Of a stretch of 64,000 nucleotides of DNA, positions 9,283 through 18,676 are shown one piece after another. The DNA is from Haloferula luteola. GTDB lineage: Bacteria; Verrucomicrobiota; Verrucomicrobiia; Verrucomicrobiales; Akkermansiaceae. The translations under genes and the position numbers were made by a program. The notes beneath the pieces were generated by a model. The model did no database searches. It saw only the letters and a list, made by a program, of their open reading frames with translations, and was not told where the DNA came from. The first letter of the stretch is position 1. Each line of letters opens with the position of its first letter. The DNA lies in NCBI RefSeq assembly GCF_014201715.1, contig NZ_JACHFD010000013.1:62001-126000 (forward strand). Reading direction: 5' to 3'.

Positions 9283-12200
9283 TCACTTCAGCTGTCCGAT
9301 CATCCGTCCCAACTCCAGCACTCGAGGATTTCGGCCGTAGGCCAACTCCACCTCTGCCATCACCTTTCGCAAAGAAGCCCCATCGATCCCCTCAGCAGCC
9401 CCGCCACCTCGCAGCTTCTCCGCCGCCAACCCGGCCAGCCCCGCCAACTGCAGACTGGGCGACGCTTGGTCGAAAGCGACCGCCTGGGGCGCGAAGGGAA
9501 TGCTCCACTTGCGCTCGACCCGAGCTCCTGTGGCAGGATCAAGAAACCTCACCCACACTTCTCCCACATCGCCCGATCCTTCGGGCAATACCTCCACCTG
9601 ATAGAGAGCGATCCCCTCCTCCTCTGCCGCCATTTCCGCCGCGTCCACCGTGTCGTCTCGAAAATCCTCCGGATTCAGACGGTGCTCATCGAAACCGATC
9701 AGCCGATAATGTCCCACCCTCGCCGGATTGAACTTCACCTGGACCTTCACGTCCTCTGCCGCCGGCTTGAATGCGCCCGCCAATTGTTCCGCAAATTCCT
9801 GCCCAGCGTCGGCCGCATCCCGGATCACAGTGTATCGCCCATTTCCATCCCGCGACAGCCGCTCCAGTAGCCGGTCATTCAATCCCTCGGTTCCCACCCC
9901 CACCGCATCAAAAGCGATCCCCCTATTTCTCAATCTCGCCACTCGGACATGCAACGACTCCGGATCTGCATCTCCAAGGTTGGCCGCTCCATCGGTGAAA
10001 AGCACCACACGATTCTGAGCCCCTGGCGCGAACTGCCGGGACGCCAACTCCTCCGCCAACTGCAACGCCTCTTCAAGATTGGTTCCTCCCTCACTCGGCA
10101 AGGTCGACACCGCATCCATCAACTTTCCAGCAGCCGAGCCATCCAGGCGATCCGCCAGCAACCTCGGCTGTCGCGAAAATGCCGCCAATGTCACTGTGTC
10201 TCCGACCTTCAACAAGGAAGACAGGCTGGCCATTGCCTGCCGCAATCCGAACCGCCGGTCCTCTCGCTCCATGGATCCCGAGTTGTCCACCATGATCGTG
10301 AGATTCAAGGGATGGCTCGGCAAACGTCCGGCACTCCCGGTCTTCACTCCAAGTCGCAGCAAATTCCGCTGCGGGAAAAGTGGATGAGCCGCTTGCTCGA
10401 TCACACAACCCACGGGATCTCCCGTACCAGGAGTGGGGTCACCATAGTCAAATGCATTGTAAAACTCTTCAGGTCGAATGCTCGCCGGTTCCGGAACCTC
10501 TCCCCGATCCAAAGCGGCCGCCGCCAACTTGAACGAGGCATCGCTAACGTGCAGGGAAAATGTGGAGAAGGGCTCTTCGGCTGCCTTCGACTCTTTCAGG
10601 CTATCGAGAGTCTGGAGTGCCGCCGCTTTTGACAGCGCATCGATCCGATCGCGAGCTTCCGCTACGACATGACTCTGGGCCTCCGCCATCAAACGAGCCT
10701 GCCGTGCTCGAAGTTCTTCCAGCCGATCCTGAGCCATTTTAAAATCATTGCGGAGCTTCCCAAAGGCCTCCTTTGAGAGCTCATGCCCATCATCAAAGTT
10801 CACGCTCGACTTCAAACTTTCCATCTCACGTCGACTCTCCTCAAGGTGCGCATCGAGTTTCTGGCGAAGATCCGCCACTCCTTGGTCAAGCTGACCCCGG
10901 AGATCTTCAACAAGATCCTTTTGTTCCTGAAGCCGACGCGACTCCTCGCCCCGACCCTCATCGCGCATCGACTGTAGCGCTTGATTGGCCTCTTGATATT
11001 GGGATCGGATCGTCCCCAACTCGCTCTCAGGCTCAAGAATCCCCGCGGCATAGTTCAATCGTTGCTGACCCTCGGAGCGGTCGAGCCGATCCATTTGGCT
11101 TTGCAAGGTCAGTGATTGGGCTTCCAACTCCGCGAATCGTTCACGACTCGCGGCAATCTCAGGCTTCCGTCGCTCGGAATCGGGGTCCGAACGAGCAGGC
11201 ACATAGGGGATTCTCTCCGTGCGGACGAGTTGAGTCATCGCTCGGCGCTTCTCTTCCACGAGGTCCTCTTGTGAAATCAATTCCTCTTGAAGCTTTGACA
11301 TCTCCACATCTGCCTCTGTGGGAACCTCGAGCTCCCAAGCCTTGTCCACTTCGCTCAGCAATTCGGCACGGGTTGCATCGTAGGCCGCTCGATAGAACTG
11401 ACTTTTCGCGGCCTGAACTCGTTCCAGCCCACGTCGGGCCGCCAAATGGTAGCGATCCTCTCCGAGGATGCTTTCGTAGGCTTCCTTGGCATCATCGAAT
11501 AGGCCCAGCTCAAAGGAGGACTGTGCCAGGTCCAGCCGTCGGCGGATATCACCATCCGCAGCCTCGTCAGAGACGATGCCTTGGTTCGTGTCCGTCCATC
11601 CGTACCCTTGCGAGCCACCCATTCCGGCGTCTTTCTGAACCAATCCCACCTCATTGATCGGAGGATCGGAGAGAGTCGGGCCTTTCGAGAATTTATCGAC
11701 CGGCGTCTCATTCTTCAAATCCATCGAAAGTCTTCCCATCGCCGGGAGCTCCGCAAGTTCAGTCCCTTCCTCCGCTTGGGGGGCCGATTCTTTCTTCGCT
11801 TCTCCCTCCAGTGAAGGATCGACGAAATCGTCCGAAAGAGTACCCCACCCCACACTCCCCTCTCGTAGAAGACCCGCGATCGACTCTCGATCAATCGCTC
11901 CATCGCCCGAACGGTTGCCGCTCTCTACGATTCTTGCCATTGGCTCAGCGATTGCCGGAGGGATCCCATCATCGAGCAAGTCCGCTTTCGAGGCAGCTTC
12001 TCGGTTCCGACTCCAAGTCTGGGGAATTAGGTCGCCTACAGGCTGACCCGCACTCCGGGGAACTTCCCGAACGGATTTCAACTCCTTCCAAGCGGCCGTG
12101 GCGGGAACCTCTGCCACTCTCATGGATGCAGGAATCCGGGTACCTCTCCGGACGATCACCGGCAAAGCCACGAGAGTGATCAATAGACAAGCAGCCATGC

Positions 12201-12510
12201 CGAGAAAGGCGCGTTGCCACCTCGGACGCAGTCGATGACGAGACTCCCCTTCTTCCAACCGATCCATGACGTTCCGACGCCGTCCTTCCGAGAGTCGCCA
12301 TTCTTCTCCGGTCGCCCGCGCACTTTCATGAATCAGCCCATCGATCTCTCGCATGCTCTGGGCAAATTCCTCCAAACGGGGATCGGACTCACACTGACGC
12401 TGCAACTCCTCCGCCTCATAGGCGGAGACTTCGCCCAGAACCCATGCGACAATCCTGGCTTCCAGGGCATCATCGCCTTGGGGTTCGAGCGGTGGGACTT
12501 GATCACTCAT
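9283..12510 (-). CDS. Anti-sigma-like N-terminus fused to coiled coil and YfbK-type von Willebrand factor A domain
   Basis: The 1075-residue protein starts with an acidic helical region resembling the cytoplasmic part of anti-sigma factors (about 1-85), followed by one membrane helix (about 100-122, FLGMAACLLITLVALPVIV). A long low-complexity and coiled-coil stretch covers about 300-640. The C-terminal half matches the YfbK-like architecture: an N-terminal FSLHVSDASF segment, then a vWA domain with the MIDAS metal site (DNSGSM near 740, GGTN, FTDG near 838), then a DUF3520-like tail. It lies 24 bases after the sigma factor and 63 bases before the giant gene. By position the N-terminus is likely to hold the sigma factor while the outside vWA domain binds a partner, perhaps the giant protein. 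No zinc-binding HxxxCxxC motif is visible in the anti-sigma region. Confidence 0.87.
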   Translation of the reverse strand: MSDQVPPLEPQGDDALEARIVAWVLGEVSAYEAEELQRQCESDPRLEEFAQSMREIDGLIHESARATGEEWRLSEGRRRNVMDRLEEGESRHRLRPRWQRAFLGMAACLLITLVALPVIVRRGTRIPASMRVAEVPATAAWKELKSVREVPRSAGQPVGDLIPQTWSRNREAASKADLLDDGIPPAIAEPMARIVESGNRSGDGAIDRESIAGLLREGSVGWGTLSDDFVDPSLEGEAKKESAPQAEEGTELAELPAMGRLSMDLKNETPVDKFSKGPTLSDPPINEVGLVQKDAGMGGSQGYGWTDTNQGIVSDEAADGDIRRRLDLAQSSFELGLFDDAKEAYESILGEDRYHLAARRGLERVQAAKSQFYRAAYDATRAELLSEVDKAWELEVPTEADVEMSKLQEELISQEDLVEEKRRAMTQLVRTERIPYVPARSDPDSERRKPEIAASRERFAELEAQSLTLQSQMDRLDRSEGQQRLNYAAGILEPESELGTIRSQYQEANQALQSMRDEGRGEESRRLQEQKDLVEDLRGQLDQGVADLRQKLDAHLEESRREMESLKSSVNFDDGHELSKEAFGKLRNDFKMAQDRLEELRARQARLMAEAQSHVVAEARDRIDALSKAAALQTLDSLKESKAAEEPFSTFSLHVSDASFKLAAAALDRGEVPEPASIRPEEFYNAFDYGDPTPGTGDPVGCVIEQAAHPLFPQRNLLRLGVKTGSAGRLPSHPLNLTIMVDNSGSMEREDRRFGLRQAMASLSSLLKVGDTVTLAAFSRQPRLLADRLDGSAAGKLMDAVSTLPSEGGTNLEEALQLAEELASRQFAPGAQNRVVLFTDGAANLGDADPESLHVRVARLRNRGIAFDAVGVGTEGLNDRLLERLSRDGNGRYTVIRDAADAGQEFAEQLAGAFKPAAEDVKVQVKFNPARVGHYRLIGFDEHRLNPEDFRDDTVDAAEMAAEEEGIALYQVEVLPEGSGDVGEVWVRFLDPATGARVERKWSIPFAPQAVAFDQASPSLQLAGLAGLAAEKLRGGGAAEGIDGASLRKVMAEVELAYGRNPRVLELGRMIGQLK

Positions 12511-12534
12511 GGCAGAAAGAAGAGTTAAAGGGGT

Positions 12535-13116
12535 TCAACCGTCGGAGCTCTCGATGCCCATCCGGCGCAAGCGCTCGGCAAGGCCTTTGAGAAGATGGTG
12601 AAGTTTGTAGCCGACGTTTCCGACGGAGAGCCCGGTGCGCTCACTGATCTGAGCGTATTTCAAGTCTTCATCGTACTTCAGGGTGAGCAGAGCTCGGTCA
12701 TCTTCCCCGAGTTCGGCAAGCAGGAGACGGATGGCGCCCGCGGCCTCGAGTCGGGATAGCTGCTCTTTGGGGTCGCCGGTGGCATCCTCGTCCGGGATCA
12801 CATCGGTCACCGATTCACGACGATGATGACGCAGATGATTGAGGGCGAGATTCCTCACCGAGCGGAACAGCCAAGCCCGCGGATGCGTCACTTCATCCCA
12901 ATGGGCATGCAGCCGGAGAAAGGCCTCTTGGACCAGGTCCTCGGCGATCTCCCTCCGCCCCAACATGCCCCAAGCAAATCGGAGCAGCGGACCCTCCTCG
13001 GCCTCGAAGACCTCTCGCAAACTTGGCTTGATCCCTTTCACCGTCGGAAAGGGAACAAGCTCGTCAGCTCCAGAGGGCGGAAGAGGTGGGCTGAGGGATT
13101 TCATGGCGGACGGCAT
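12535..13116 (-). CDS. ECF-type RNA polymerase sigma factor
   Basis: The 193-residue protein has sigma region 2 (LLRFAWGMLGRREIAEDLVQEAF and PRAWLFRSVRNLALNHLR) and region 4 (LLTLKYDEDLKYAQISERTGLS..NVGYKLH), with no region 1 or 3, as in extracytoplasmic-function sigma factors. I use the ATG at 13116; a GTG two codons upstream (13122) is possible. It is followed directly by the membrane-spanning anti-sigma/vWA gene, the usual order for a sigma factor and its regulator. The group probably controls its own operon and perhaps other envelope genes; two direct repeats lie about 65-95 bases upstream of the start. Confidence 0.9.
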   Translation of the reverse strand: MPSAMKSLSPPLPPSGADELVPFPTVKGIKPSLREVFEAEEGPLLRFAWGMLGRREIAEDLVQEAFLRLHAHWDEVTHPRAWLFRSVRNLALNHLRHHRRESVTDVIPDEDATGDPKEQLSRLEAAGAIRLLLAELGEDDRALLTLKYDEDLKYAQISERTGLSVGNVGYKLHHLLKGLAERLRRMGIESSDG

Positions 13117-13180
13117 GACCACATTTCGGGTTCATCGTTCCATGAGATGACACCCCGCCGCCAAAACCCTTGGAAGAATT

Positions 13181-13210
13181 CCTCAGAATTATTTGCCGTC
13201 GCCTCAGAAT
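13181..13210. repeat. Pair of 9-bp direct repeats upstream of the sigma factor
   Basis: The 9-mer CCTCAGAAT occurs at 13181-13189 and again at 13202-13210. The two starts are 21 bases apart, so they fall on the same face of the helix. On the sigma-factor strand they read ATTCTGAGG. They could be an operator or part of an ECF-type promoter, but no direct proof is present and the match may be chance. Confidence 0.35.
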
Positions 13211-13308
13211 CCTAGGCGACATGGGTACGCCAAACGAGGGACCCGGTTTCCCGGACCCCTGTCTGGTTTCGTTTGCTTGGATCAGAACAAGCGGTCGCTG
13301 ACTTAGGG

Positions 13309-13413
13309 TCAGGACTTGTAGCGGAGCCGCTTCTTGTGGCGGTTCTGCTTCATGCGCTTTTTGCGCTTATGCTTGTTGATCTTGGCCTTACGGCGCTTTT
13401 TGAGCGAGCCCAT
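13309..13413 (-). CDS. AURKAIP1/COX24-domain small basic protein (ribosome-associated, 34 residues)
   Basis: A 34-codon frame starts MGSLKKRRKAKINKHKRK and ends LRYKS. About 60 percent of the residues are Lys, Arg or His. This is the pattern of the bacterial AURKAIP1/COX24 family, known in Bacteroidetes as a small subunit ribosomal component related to mitochondrial mS38. Family members are 30-35 residues, so the gene is complete. It stands alone between hisG and the sigma factor gene on the same strand. Its shortness makes it easy to miss, but the start context and the composition are strongly characteristic. Confidence 0.82.
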   Translation of the reverse strand: MGSLKKRRKAKINKHKRKKRMKQNRHKKRLRYKS

Positions 13414-13453
13414 GATCGTTGCGGTTAGGGGTTATCGTGTTTGGCTTGGAAAA

Positions 13454-14341
13454 TCAGGGAACGAGCTTGTTGAGCGGATACTCAATGATGCCTTCGGCAC
13501 CCAGTTGCTTGAGCTCGGGAATGAGATGGCGGACGACTTTTTCTTCAATGACCACTTCCACCGCTACCCAGCCATCTTCGGCGAGTTGGGAAACCGTCGG
13601 TCGACGCAATGAAGGCAGGCGCTCTAGCATGGCGTCAAGACGGTCGGCAGGCAGGTTCATCTTGAGTCCCACTTTATCGCGGGCATCCAGCGCAGCCTTG
13701 AGCATCATGCAGATGCGGTCCATTTTCTCGCGCTTCCACTCGTCAGCCGCCGCAGCGGGGCTGGCGTAGAAGTGCGGGAAGGATGTCAGCAGAGTATCGA
13801 CGATCCGAAGCTTGTTGGCTTTGATCGATGAACCGGTCTCGGTCACATCGACAATGGCATCCACCAAATCGGGGACTTTCACTTCGGTAGCACCCCAGGA
13901 AAACTCGACGTCCGCCTTGATGCCTTTCTCCGCGAGGTATCGCTGGGTGATTCCCACGCCTTCCGTGGCGATGCGCTTGCCCTCGAGATCTTCGGGTTTC
14001 TGGATCGGAGAGTCCTCCGGAACGACCAGAACCCAACGGGTCGGGCGGACGGTCGCGCGCGAGTAGGGCAATTCGGCGAGATCGACCAAATCCGATCCCG
14101 CCTCTGAGGCCCAATCGAGGCCCGTGATGCCACAGTCGATAAAGCCCTGACCGATGTAGCGGCCAATTTCCTGGGCCCGAATCAAGAACAGGTCGAGATC
14201 CGTGTCGTCCGACGATGGGCGATAGCCGCGCGACGACACATAGATGTTGAAGCCGGCCTTCTCAAAGAGTTCGAGGGTCGGCTCCTGCAGGCTACCCTTG
14301 GGAAGGGCAAGCTTGAGGGATTTCTCGGCGGTTTCGGACAT
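13454..14341 (-). CDS. hisG: ATP phosphoribosyltransferase, long form
   Basis: This enzyme condenses ATP and PRPP in the first step of histidine synthesis. The 295-residue protein starts [18 protein letters not shown], contains the phosphoribosyl-binding segment [15 protein letters not shown], and ends with a regulatory ACT-like domain ([32 protein letters not shown] split by family motifs) that gives feedback control by histidine in the long form. No hisZ is therefore needed. I chose the ATG at 14341 rather than an in-frame codon 43 residues upstream, because the shorter start gives the usual N-terminus. No other his genes are nearby. Confidence 0.95.
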   Translation of the reverse strand: MSETAEKSLKLALPKGSLQEPTLELFEKAGFNIYVSSRGYRPSSDDTDLDLFLIRAQEIGRYIGQGFIDCGITGLDWASEAGSDLVDLAELPYSRATVRPTRWVLVVPEDSPIQKPEDLEGKRIATEGVGITQRYLAEKGIKADVEFSWGATEVKVPDLVDAIVDVTETGSSIKANKLRIVDTLLTSFPHFYASPAAAADEWKREKMDRICMMLKAALDARDKVGLKMNLPADRLDAMLERLPSLRRPTVSQLAEDGWVAVEVVIEEKVVRHLIPELKQLGAEGIIEYPLNKLVP

Positions 14342-14435
14342 CGCGGGCGGCGGGGATAGCGCCCCATGGCCCGGGACGCAAGGCAAGTTTTGGCCTGTTT
14401 TGCGGTGGAATGCGTTTATTCCTAATTGCGAACTG

Positions 14436-14480
14436 GAAGAAAAAGAGGCCCGAGGAACAGAACCCCCCATCCCTCGGACC
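14436..14480 (-). terminator. Possible rho-independent terminator of the sulfatase gene
   Basis: On the minus strand the arms GTCCGAGG and CCTCGGGCC pair with one mismatch around a 16-base loop and are followed by a T-rich tract (TCTTTTTCTT). It lies about 40 bases after the sulfatase stop codon. The long loop lowers confidence. Confidence 0.5.
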
Positions 14481-14519
14481 CCTTCGACCTGCGCTCGGGC
14501 AGGTCACCCAGAAAAATGG

Positions 14520-17500
14520 TCATTTCACCTCGACCACGATGAACAGTCGCTCACGCCCAGCGGCCAGCTCACCCGGCACGGCAGCCAATCGCACCTCATG
14601 GCGATCTCCGAGCGGCTCGGCGGAAATCGTTTCTGGCTCAAAAAGGGTCCAGCTCTCGCCAGACAGGTCTTCTGAATACCGGAAGCTGTAACTCAGACCC
14701 GACTCATCTGCGTCGCTGATCCGGGCGTAGCTGAATCGGAAAACTCCATCGGCGGAGGGCATCACGGAGAGAAGTTTGGTGCCGACATCCGAACCATCAG
14801 GATTGCCAGCCTTCAGCCACTCCACGAAATTGTCGTCGCCGTCGCCATCCGGATCCGCGCCGGGGCCAGAGGCAGCCCCAGAGAGCCCAGCCTCGCGGGC
14901 ATACAGCGCTGCGAGGACTCGGCTAAGCGGGTGCAAGCGAACCGCCAGGTTGTCGAGAGTCACATGGCCAGTCGCCCGCGCGCTCAAGCCTAGGTAATTC
15001 TGGCCGGTTTGACTCCAGGAAAAGCTTCTGCCCATCCCAGCAGTCGCGCTATCGAGATCGACGGGCTGGCCATCGAAGTAGGCTCGCAACGTGGCGCTGC
15101 CTCCCGCTTCAAAAGCCGACGTTTCACAGGAAACCAGCAAAGTCCCCCGGGTAGCCCCGACCGCGACGGTCTCTACCAACTGCCCCGCTACCCAGCACTT
15201 CACGTTGCCATTTTGATCCAGCTCCACGAAGGCATCTGCCGTTCCCACAGCTCCCCCGGATAGCCCCCGAAACGAAGTCGGCGGGCCCGCCTGGGAAACA
15301 TCATTCGAGCTCTGCGCCTCCGCCTCGCTGAGGCCAAGGGCGATGCCGGCATAACGATTCGCCTCGTCGGCATTTCCCGAGGAAATCTCGTCGACTCTCA
15401 GTTCGACCGAAAACCCACCGGCGGCCAAGATCTCCGCATCGACAAAATTGTGGCGAAGGGCCACTTCCGTCATGCCGGTGCCATTGGCCATCAAAAGGTT
15501 CATCCCAAGAACCTCTGTAGAACCTTCTTCCCAGGAATCATAGTAGGCAGAACCCGCCCCAAGCCCGGGCACCAGTGAACCTGTCATCCCAAGGGCTTCA
15601 GAGTCGGGATCGGACGAGTCAGGACGATTGAAGGTGTCCACGAACAGGTCCTCTTCCATTTCTGCAGGATCCAGCTGGGGTACTGGCGGCAAAATCAACC
15701 GATCGGAAGGAACCCCCACATGCACCGCCCAGGCATTCCATTCGTCAATCATCTCCGCGACACGGGCCGGTTGCTCACCTGCCAAATTATGCAACTCCAC
15801 CGGATCCACCGACACATCATAGAGTTCGTATTCATTCTGCGGCGATGACCCATCCGGATAGGAAAAGTGCTTGGTAACGAACTTGTAGTTGCCCTTGAAC
15901 CAGGCGCGGTTGCTCTCGTGCTCGAAACCGAGCGGTCGCACCGGGAACTGAGCAACGGTTTCTGGCTGGAAATGGGGTACCAGCGACTCTCCCTCCCACG
16001 GCAACAAAGTGCGGCCCGGCCAAGTCACCGGCCACGGAGTTTCCGTCACCTCGGAGATGGTTGCCATGATATCGATCAGATGGCCCCGATCCTTCACCCA
16101 ACGGCCAGGCGAAGTGATCCCATTGGGCCAGTGAATGATGCACGGAGTGCGAATGCCGCCTTCATGCTGGTAGTGCTTGTAGAGACGGAAGGGCGTGTTG
16201 TTGACGTTCGCCCAGCCCCCTCCCAACCGCAGATCGGGGGTGGCAGCCTGACCCATTCCCGCCAATGAAGACGTACCGGTGACAGGCTCGGCATTGATCG
16301 TCCCCTGGGTCCGCCCAAACAATCCGCCTTCATAGTTTCCACCATTGTCGGCCAGAAGGAAAATCAGCGTGTCGTCCAGAACCCCCAACTCGTCGAGATG
16401 CTCCACCACCCGTCCGATGTTGCGGTCGATTTGCTCGAGCATGGCAGCATAAACCGCCATCCGGCGCGCGAGGTCCGTCTGGCGATCCGAACCCAAGGAA
16501 TTCCACGCTGGAATATCGACAATGATCGAAGGATCCGGATTGTCGGTCCCATCCGAATTGATCGCGGGACTGCGGGGGGAAAGCTCCACCGCGGGATCGA
16601 AGATGCCAAGGGCCTTCTGCCGAGCTAGGCGATCGGCTCGAGTTTGATCCCAACCAACCTCGTAATCATAGTAGTCGCCCCCATCGACGCCCCCATCGAC
16701 GGTCAGACTGTCCGGAGTGCTATCGCCCGCATTGGTGTATCGATCCGCCATTTCAGCTGGAGCATTGATGGGCCAATGCTGGGCATTGAAGGGCAGATAA
16801 AGAAAGAACGGCGCCCCATCCTCCTTGGCGCGGTGATGATCGAGGAATTTCAGCGCATAGTCACCGATCGCATCCGTCTGGTGAAAGGTCGAATTCGAAT
16901 AGTCAATCTCAGCGATTTCACCGTCCTTCGAGTAGAAGCCGAAGTTGGAAGCCTTCCAAAACGAATCGTGGTTGCTTCCGCTCACCCGATTATGCGGGTC
17001 GTTTCCGCCACTGCGGTGCCCGAAGATGTGCTCCCAGCCGCGAGCGATGGGCGAACGGGTATCTCCCGTTCCAGTGTGCCATTTCCCCGCCATGTAACGC
17101 CGGTATCCTGTAGTGGAAAGCAACTCGGCAATGGTGACGTTGTTGTCCTCTCGCAATGGCGGCAAGGAAGCTCCAGGAGGATCCCCTACCTGCTGAGTGT
17201 AGAGTCCGCTCAGCAACGCACAACGGGTCGTCGAACAACGAGCCGTATTGTAGAAATTCCGATAGCGCAAACCCGTGGCCGCCAAGGAATCGATGACCGG
17301 TGTATGGATTTCCGATCCGTAGCAACCGAAGTCGGAAAAGCCCATGTCATCGAGCAAGATCAACAGGACGTTCGTTCGATGCTTTCGGACCGTGCGAGTC
17401 GCTGTCGCCAACTCTTCTCCGTCTAGGAGAAAGCGCAGAGTGAAATCCGTATCGCCCTGTGTGCCATCAACCTGCACCTCAACCGCTCCCGAGCCAGCTT

Positions 17501-18500
17501 CGGCAGATCCCGATTGACCACCGGAAGGAAAGACCGCCGCCGGACTCGCCAGGATTTCATAGCTCGTCCCGGTCGGCAGGTTTTCACCGGACCAAGTCAA
17601 CGTGACCGGCTCCGCCGTGGCGTCGGCCGGAATCACCAATGGATTCGCTTCCAACGATGCCGTGATCGGCGGCGCCCCTAAAGTCGTGATTTGAAATTGA
17701 TCCATCCCCACCGCCGCAGCATCCCGGGCGTCCAAGCCGATGAAATTCTCAGCCGATTCATCCCACGAAAACGAGCCCTCTCCCATCAGGGTGCCGTCGA
17801 AGAAGACCTGATAGGCGACGGTTTCATCCTGCTCGAAACTATCGAATTCGAACCGTGCCGAGATCGTGCCGACCTTCGACCCAACTGAAGCCGTACCAAA
17901 GGCCGCCTGATTTCCGACCCCACCCCACGCCAAAGTTCCATTTGCGCGTAGCACCACCCAGAAATCGGACACCGCCACCGTATTGGCGCTATTACCCAGG
18001 CCATCAGTCATTTTGTTCAAGCCCGTGCTACTGCCCCCGCCATCAAAGGCGTCCCCCGTATCCTCTGCCTGAGCCTCAGACATCCCCATGGCAAAGCCTC
18101 CACCCTGACCCTCCGTCGATTGGGAAACCGATGTGATCTGCAGGCTCACTTCCATGCCTCCCGCCTCAAGAATCGAGGAATCCACAAAGTTGTGGCGCAC
18201 GTAGGCATTCGAAGTTCCGGCACCGGTGGCCAATTCTAGCTGACCGTTGGCAATCCGCGCGCCCCCTCCATTGGCAGCCACTCCATCCGGCCCGCTCGTC
18301 AGATTCGCAGGGTCCACAAACCCGTGCCCATACACCCCATCCACCGGCATAGAGGAACCCGTACCATCGGTGATGCCCAGGAGCGACAAATCGATGTTTC
18401 TTGAATCGGCACGATCAAAGGTATCCGAAAATAGAGTCGTCTGAGCTTGGACGCTCATCAGACCGAGACCGGCCAGTAAGGCGGAAATAACGGGTTTCAT
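14520..18500 (-). CDS. Secreted multidomain sulfatase with two copies of a flanking beta-sandwich domain
   Basis: The 1326-residue protein starts with a signal peptide (MKPVISALLAGLGLMSVQA). A central sulfatase domain (about 375-975) shows the metal-binding start NVLLILLDDMG and the site of the formylglycine at Cys422. The core motif reads C-S-T-T-R instead of the common C-x-P-x-R. A domain of about 200 residues sits before the sulfatase (starting TLFSDTFDRADS) and a second copy after it (DLFVDTFNRPDS); both contain the phrase RHNFVD..IL.AGG and likely bind carbohydrate. The C-terminus has a calcium-loop-like DPDGDGDDNFVEW segment common in Verrucomicrobia surface proteins. It probably cleaves sulfate from polysaccharides outside the cell. 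The substrate cannot be told. An anaerobic sulfatase-maturating enzyme or FGE gene is not in the window. Confidence 0.9.
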   Translation of the reverse strand: MKPVISALLAGLGLMSVQAQTTLFSDTFDRADSRNIDLSLLGITDGTGSSMPVDGVYGHGFVDPANLTSGPDGVAANGGGARIANGQLELATGAGTSNAYVRHNFVDSSILEAGGMEVSLQITSVSQSTEGQGGGFAMGMSEAQAEDTGDAFDGGGSSTGLNKMTDGLGNSANTVAVSDFWVVLRANGTLAWGGVGNQAAFGTASVGSKVGTISARFEFDSFEQDETVAYQVFFDGTLMGEGSFSWDESAENFIGLDARDAAAVGMDQFQITTLGAPPITASLEANPLVIPADATAEPVTLTWSGENLPTGTSYEILASPAAVFPSGGQSGSAEAGSGAVEVQVDGTQGDTDFTLRFLLDGEELATATRTVRKHRTNVLLILLDDMGFSDFGCYGSEIHTPVIDSLAATGLRYRNFYNTARCSTTRCALLSGLYTQQVGDPPGASLPPLREDNNVTIAELLSTTGYRRYMAGKWHTGTGDTRSPIARGWEHIFGHRSGGNDPHNRVSGSNHDSFWKASNFGFYSKDGEIAEIDYSNSTFHQTDAIGDYALKFLDHHRAKEDGAPFFLYLPFNAQHWPINAPAEMADRYTNAGDSTPDSLTVDGGVDGGDYYDYEVGWDQTRADRLARQKALGIFDPAVELSPRSPAINSDGTDNPDPSIIVDIPAWNSLGSDRQTDLARRMAVYAAMLEQIDRNIGRVVEHLDELGVLDDTLIFLLADNGGNYEGGLFGRTQGTINAEPVTGTSSLAGMGQAATPDLRLGGGWANVNNTPFRLYKHYQHEGGIRTPCIIHWPNGITSPGRWVKDRGHLIDIMATISEVTETPWPVTWPGRTLLPWEGESLVPHFQPETVAQFPVRPLGFEHESNRAWFKGNYKFVTKHFSYPDGSSPQNEYELYDVSVDPVELHNLAGEQPARVAEMIDEWNAWAVHVGVPSDRLILPPVPQLDPAEMEEDLFVDTFNRPDSSDPDSEALGMTGSLVPGLGAGSAYYDSWEEGSTEVLGMNLLMANGTGMTEVALRHNFVDAEILAAGGFSVELRVDEISSGNADEANRYAGIALGLSEAEAQSSNDVSQAGPPTSFRGLSGGAVGTADAFVELDQNGNVKCWVAGQLVETVAVGATRGTLLVSCETSAFEAGGSATLRAYFDGQPVDLDSATAGMGRSFSWSQTGQNYLGLSARATGHVTLDNLAVRLHPLSRVLAALYAREAGLSGAASGPGADPDGDGDDNFVEWLKAGNPDGSDVGTKLLSVMPSADGVFRFSYARISDADESGLSYSFRYSEDLSGESWTLFEPETISAEPLGDRHEVRLAAVPGELAAGRERLFIVVEVK

Positions 18501-18611
18501 GGGTTTGGGAAAAAGGGACGGCAGCCCTCACCATCGCGGCGGGCGGCATCGCGAGGATTTTCCGAAGCCCAAAGGGTGTTCCCGTCATTTTTCCCACGCC
18601 CGCTCTCCACG

Positions 18612-18644
18612 AAAAAGCCCGGCGGGAAATCTCCCGCCGGGCTT
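18612..18644 (-). terminator. Rho-independent terminator of the lectin-domain gene
   Basis: On the minus strand AAGCCCGGCGGGA and TCCCGCCGGGCTT form a near-perfect stem with a very short loop, followed by TTTTTC. It begins about 33 bases after the stop codon of the gene starting at 21193. Confidence 0.88.
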
Positions 18645-18676
18645 GAATGAATTCGTGAATCGTGACCGGAACGCGA

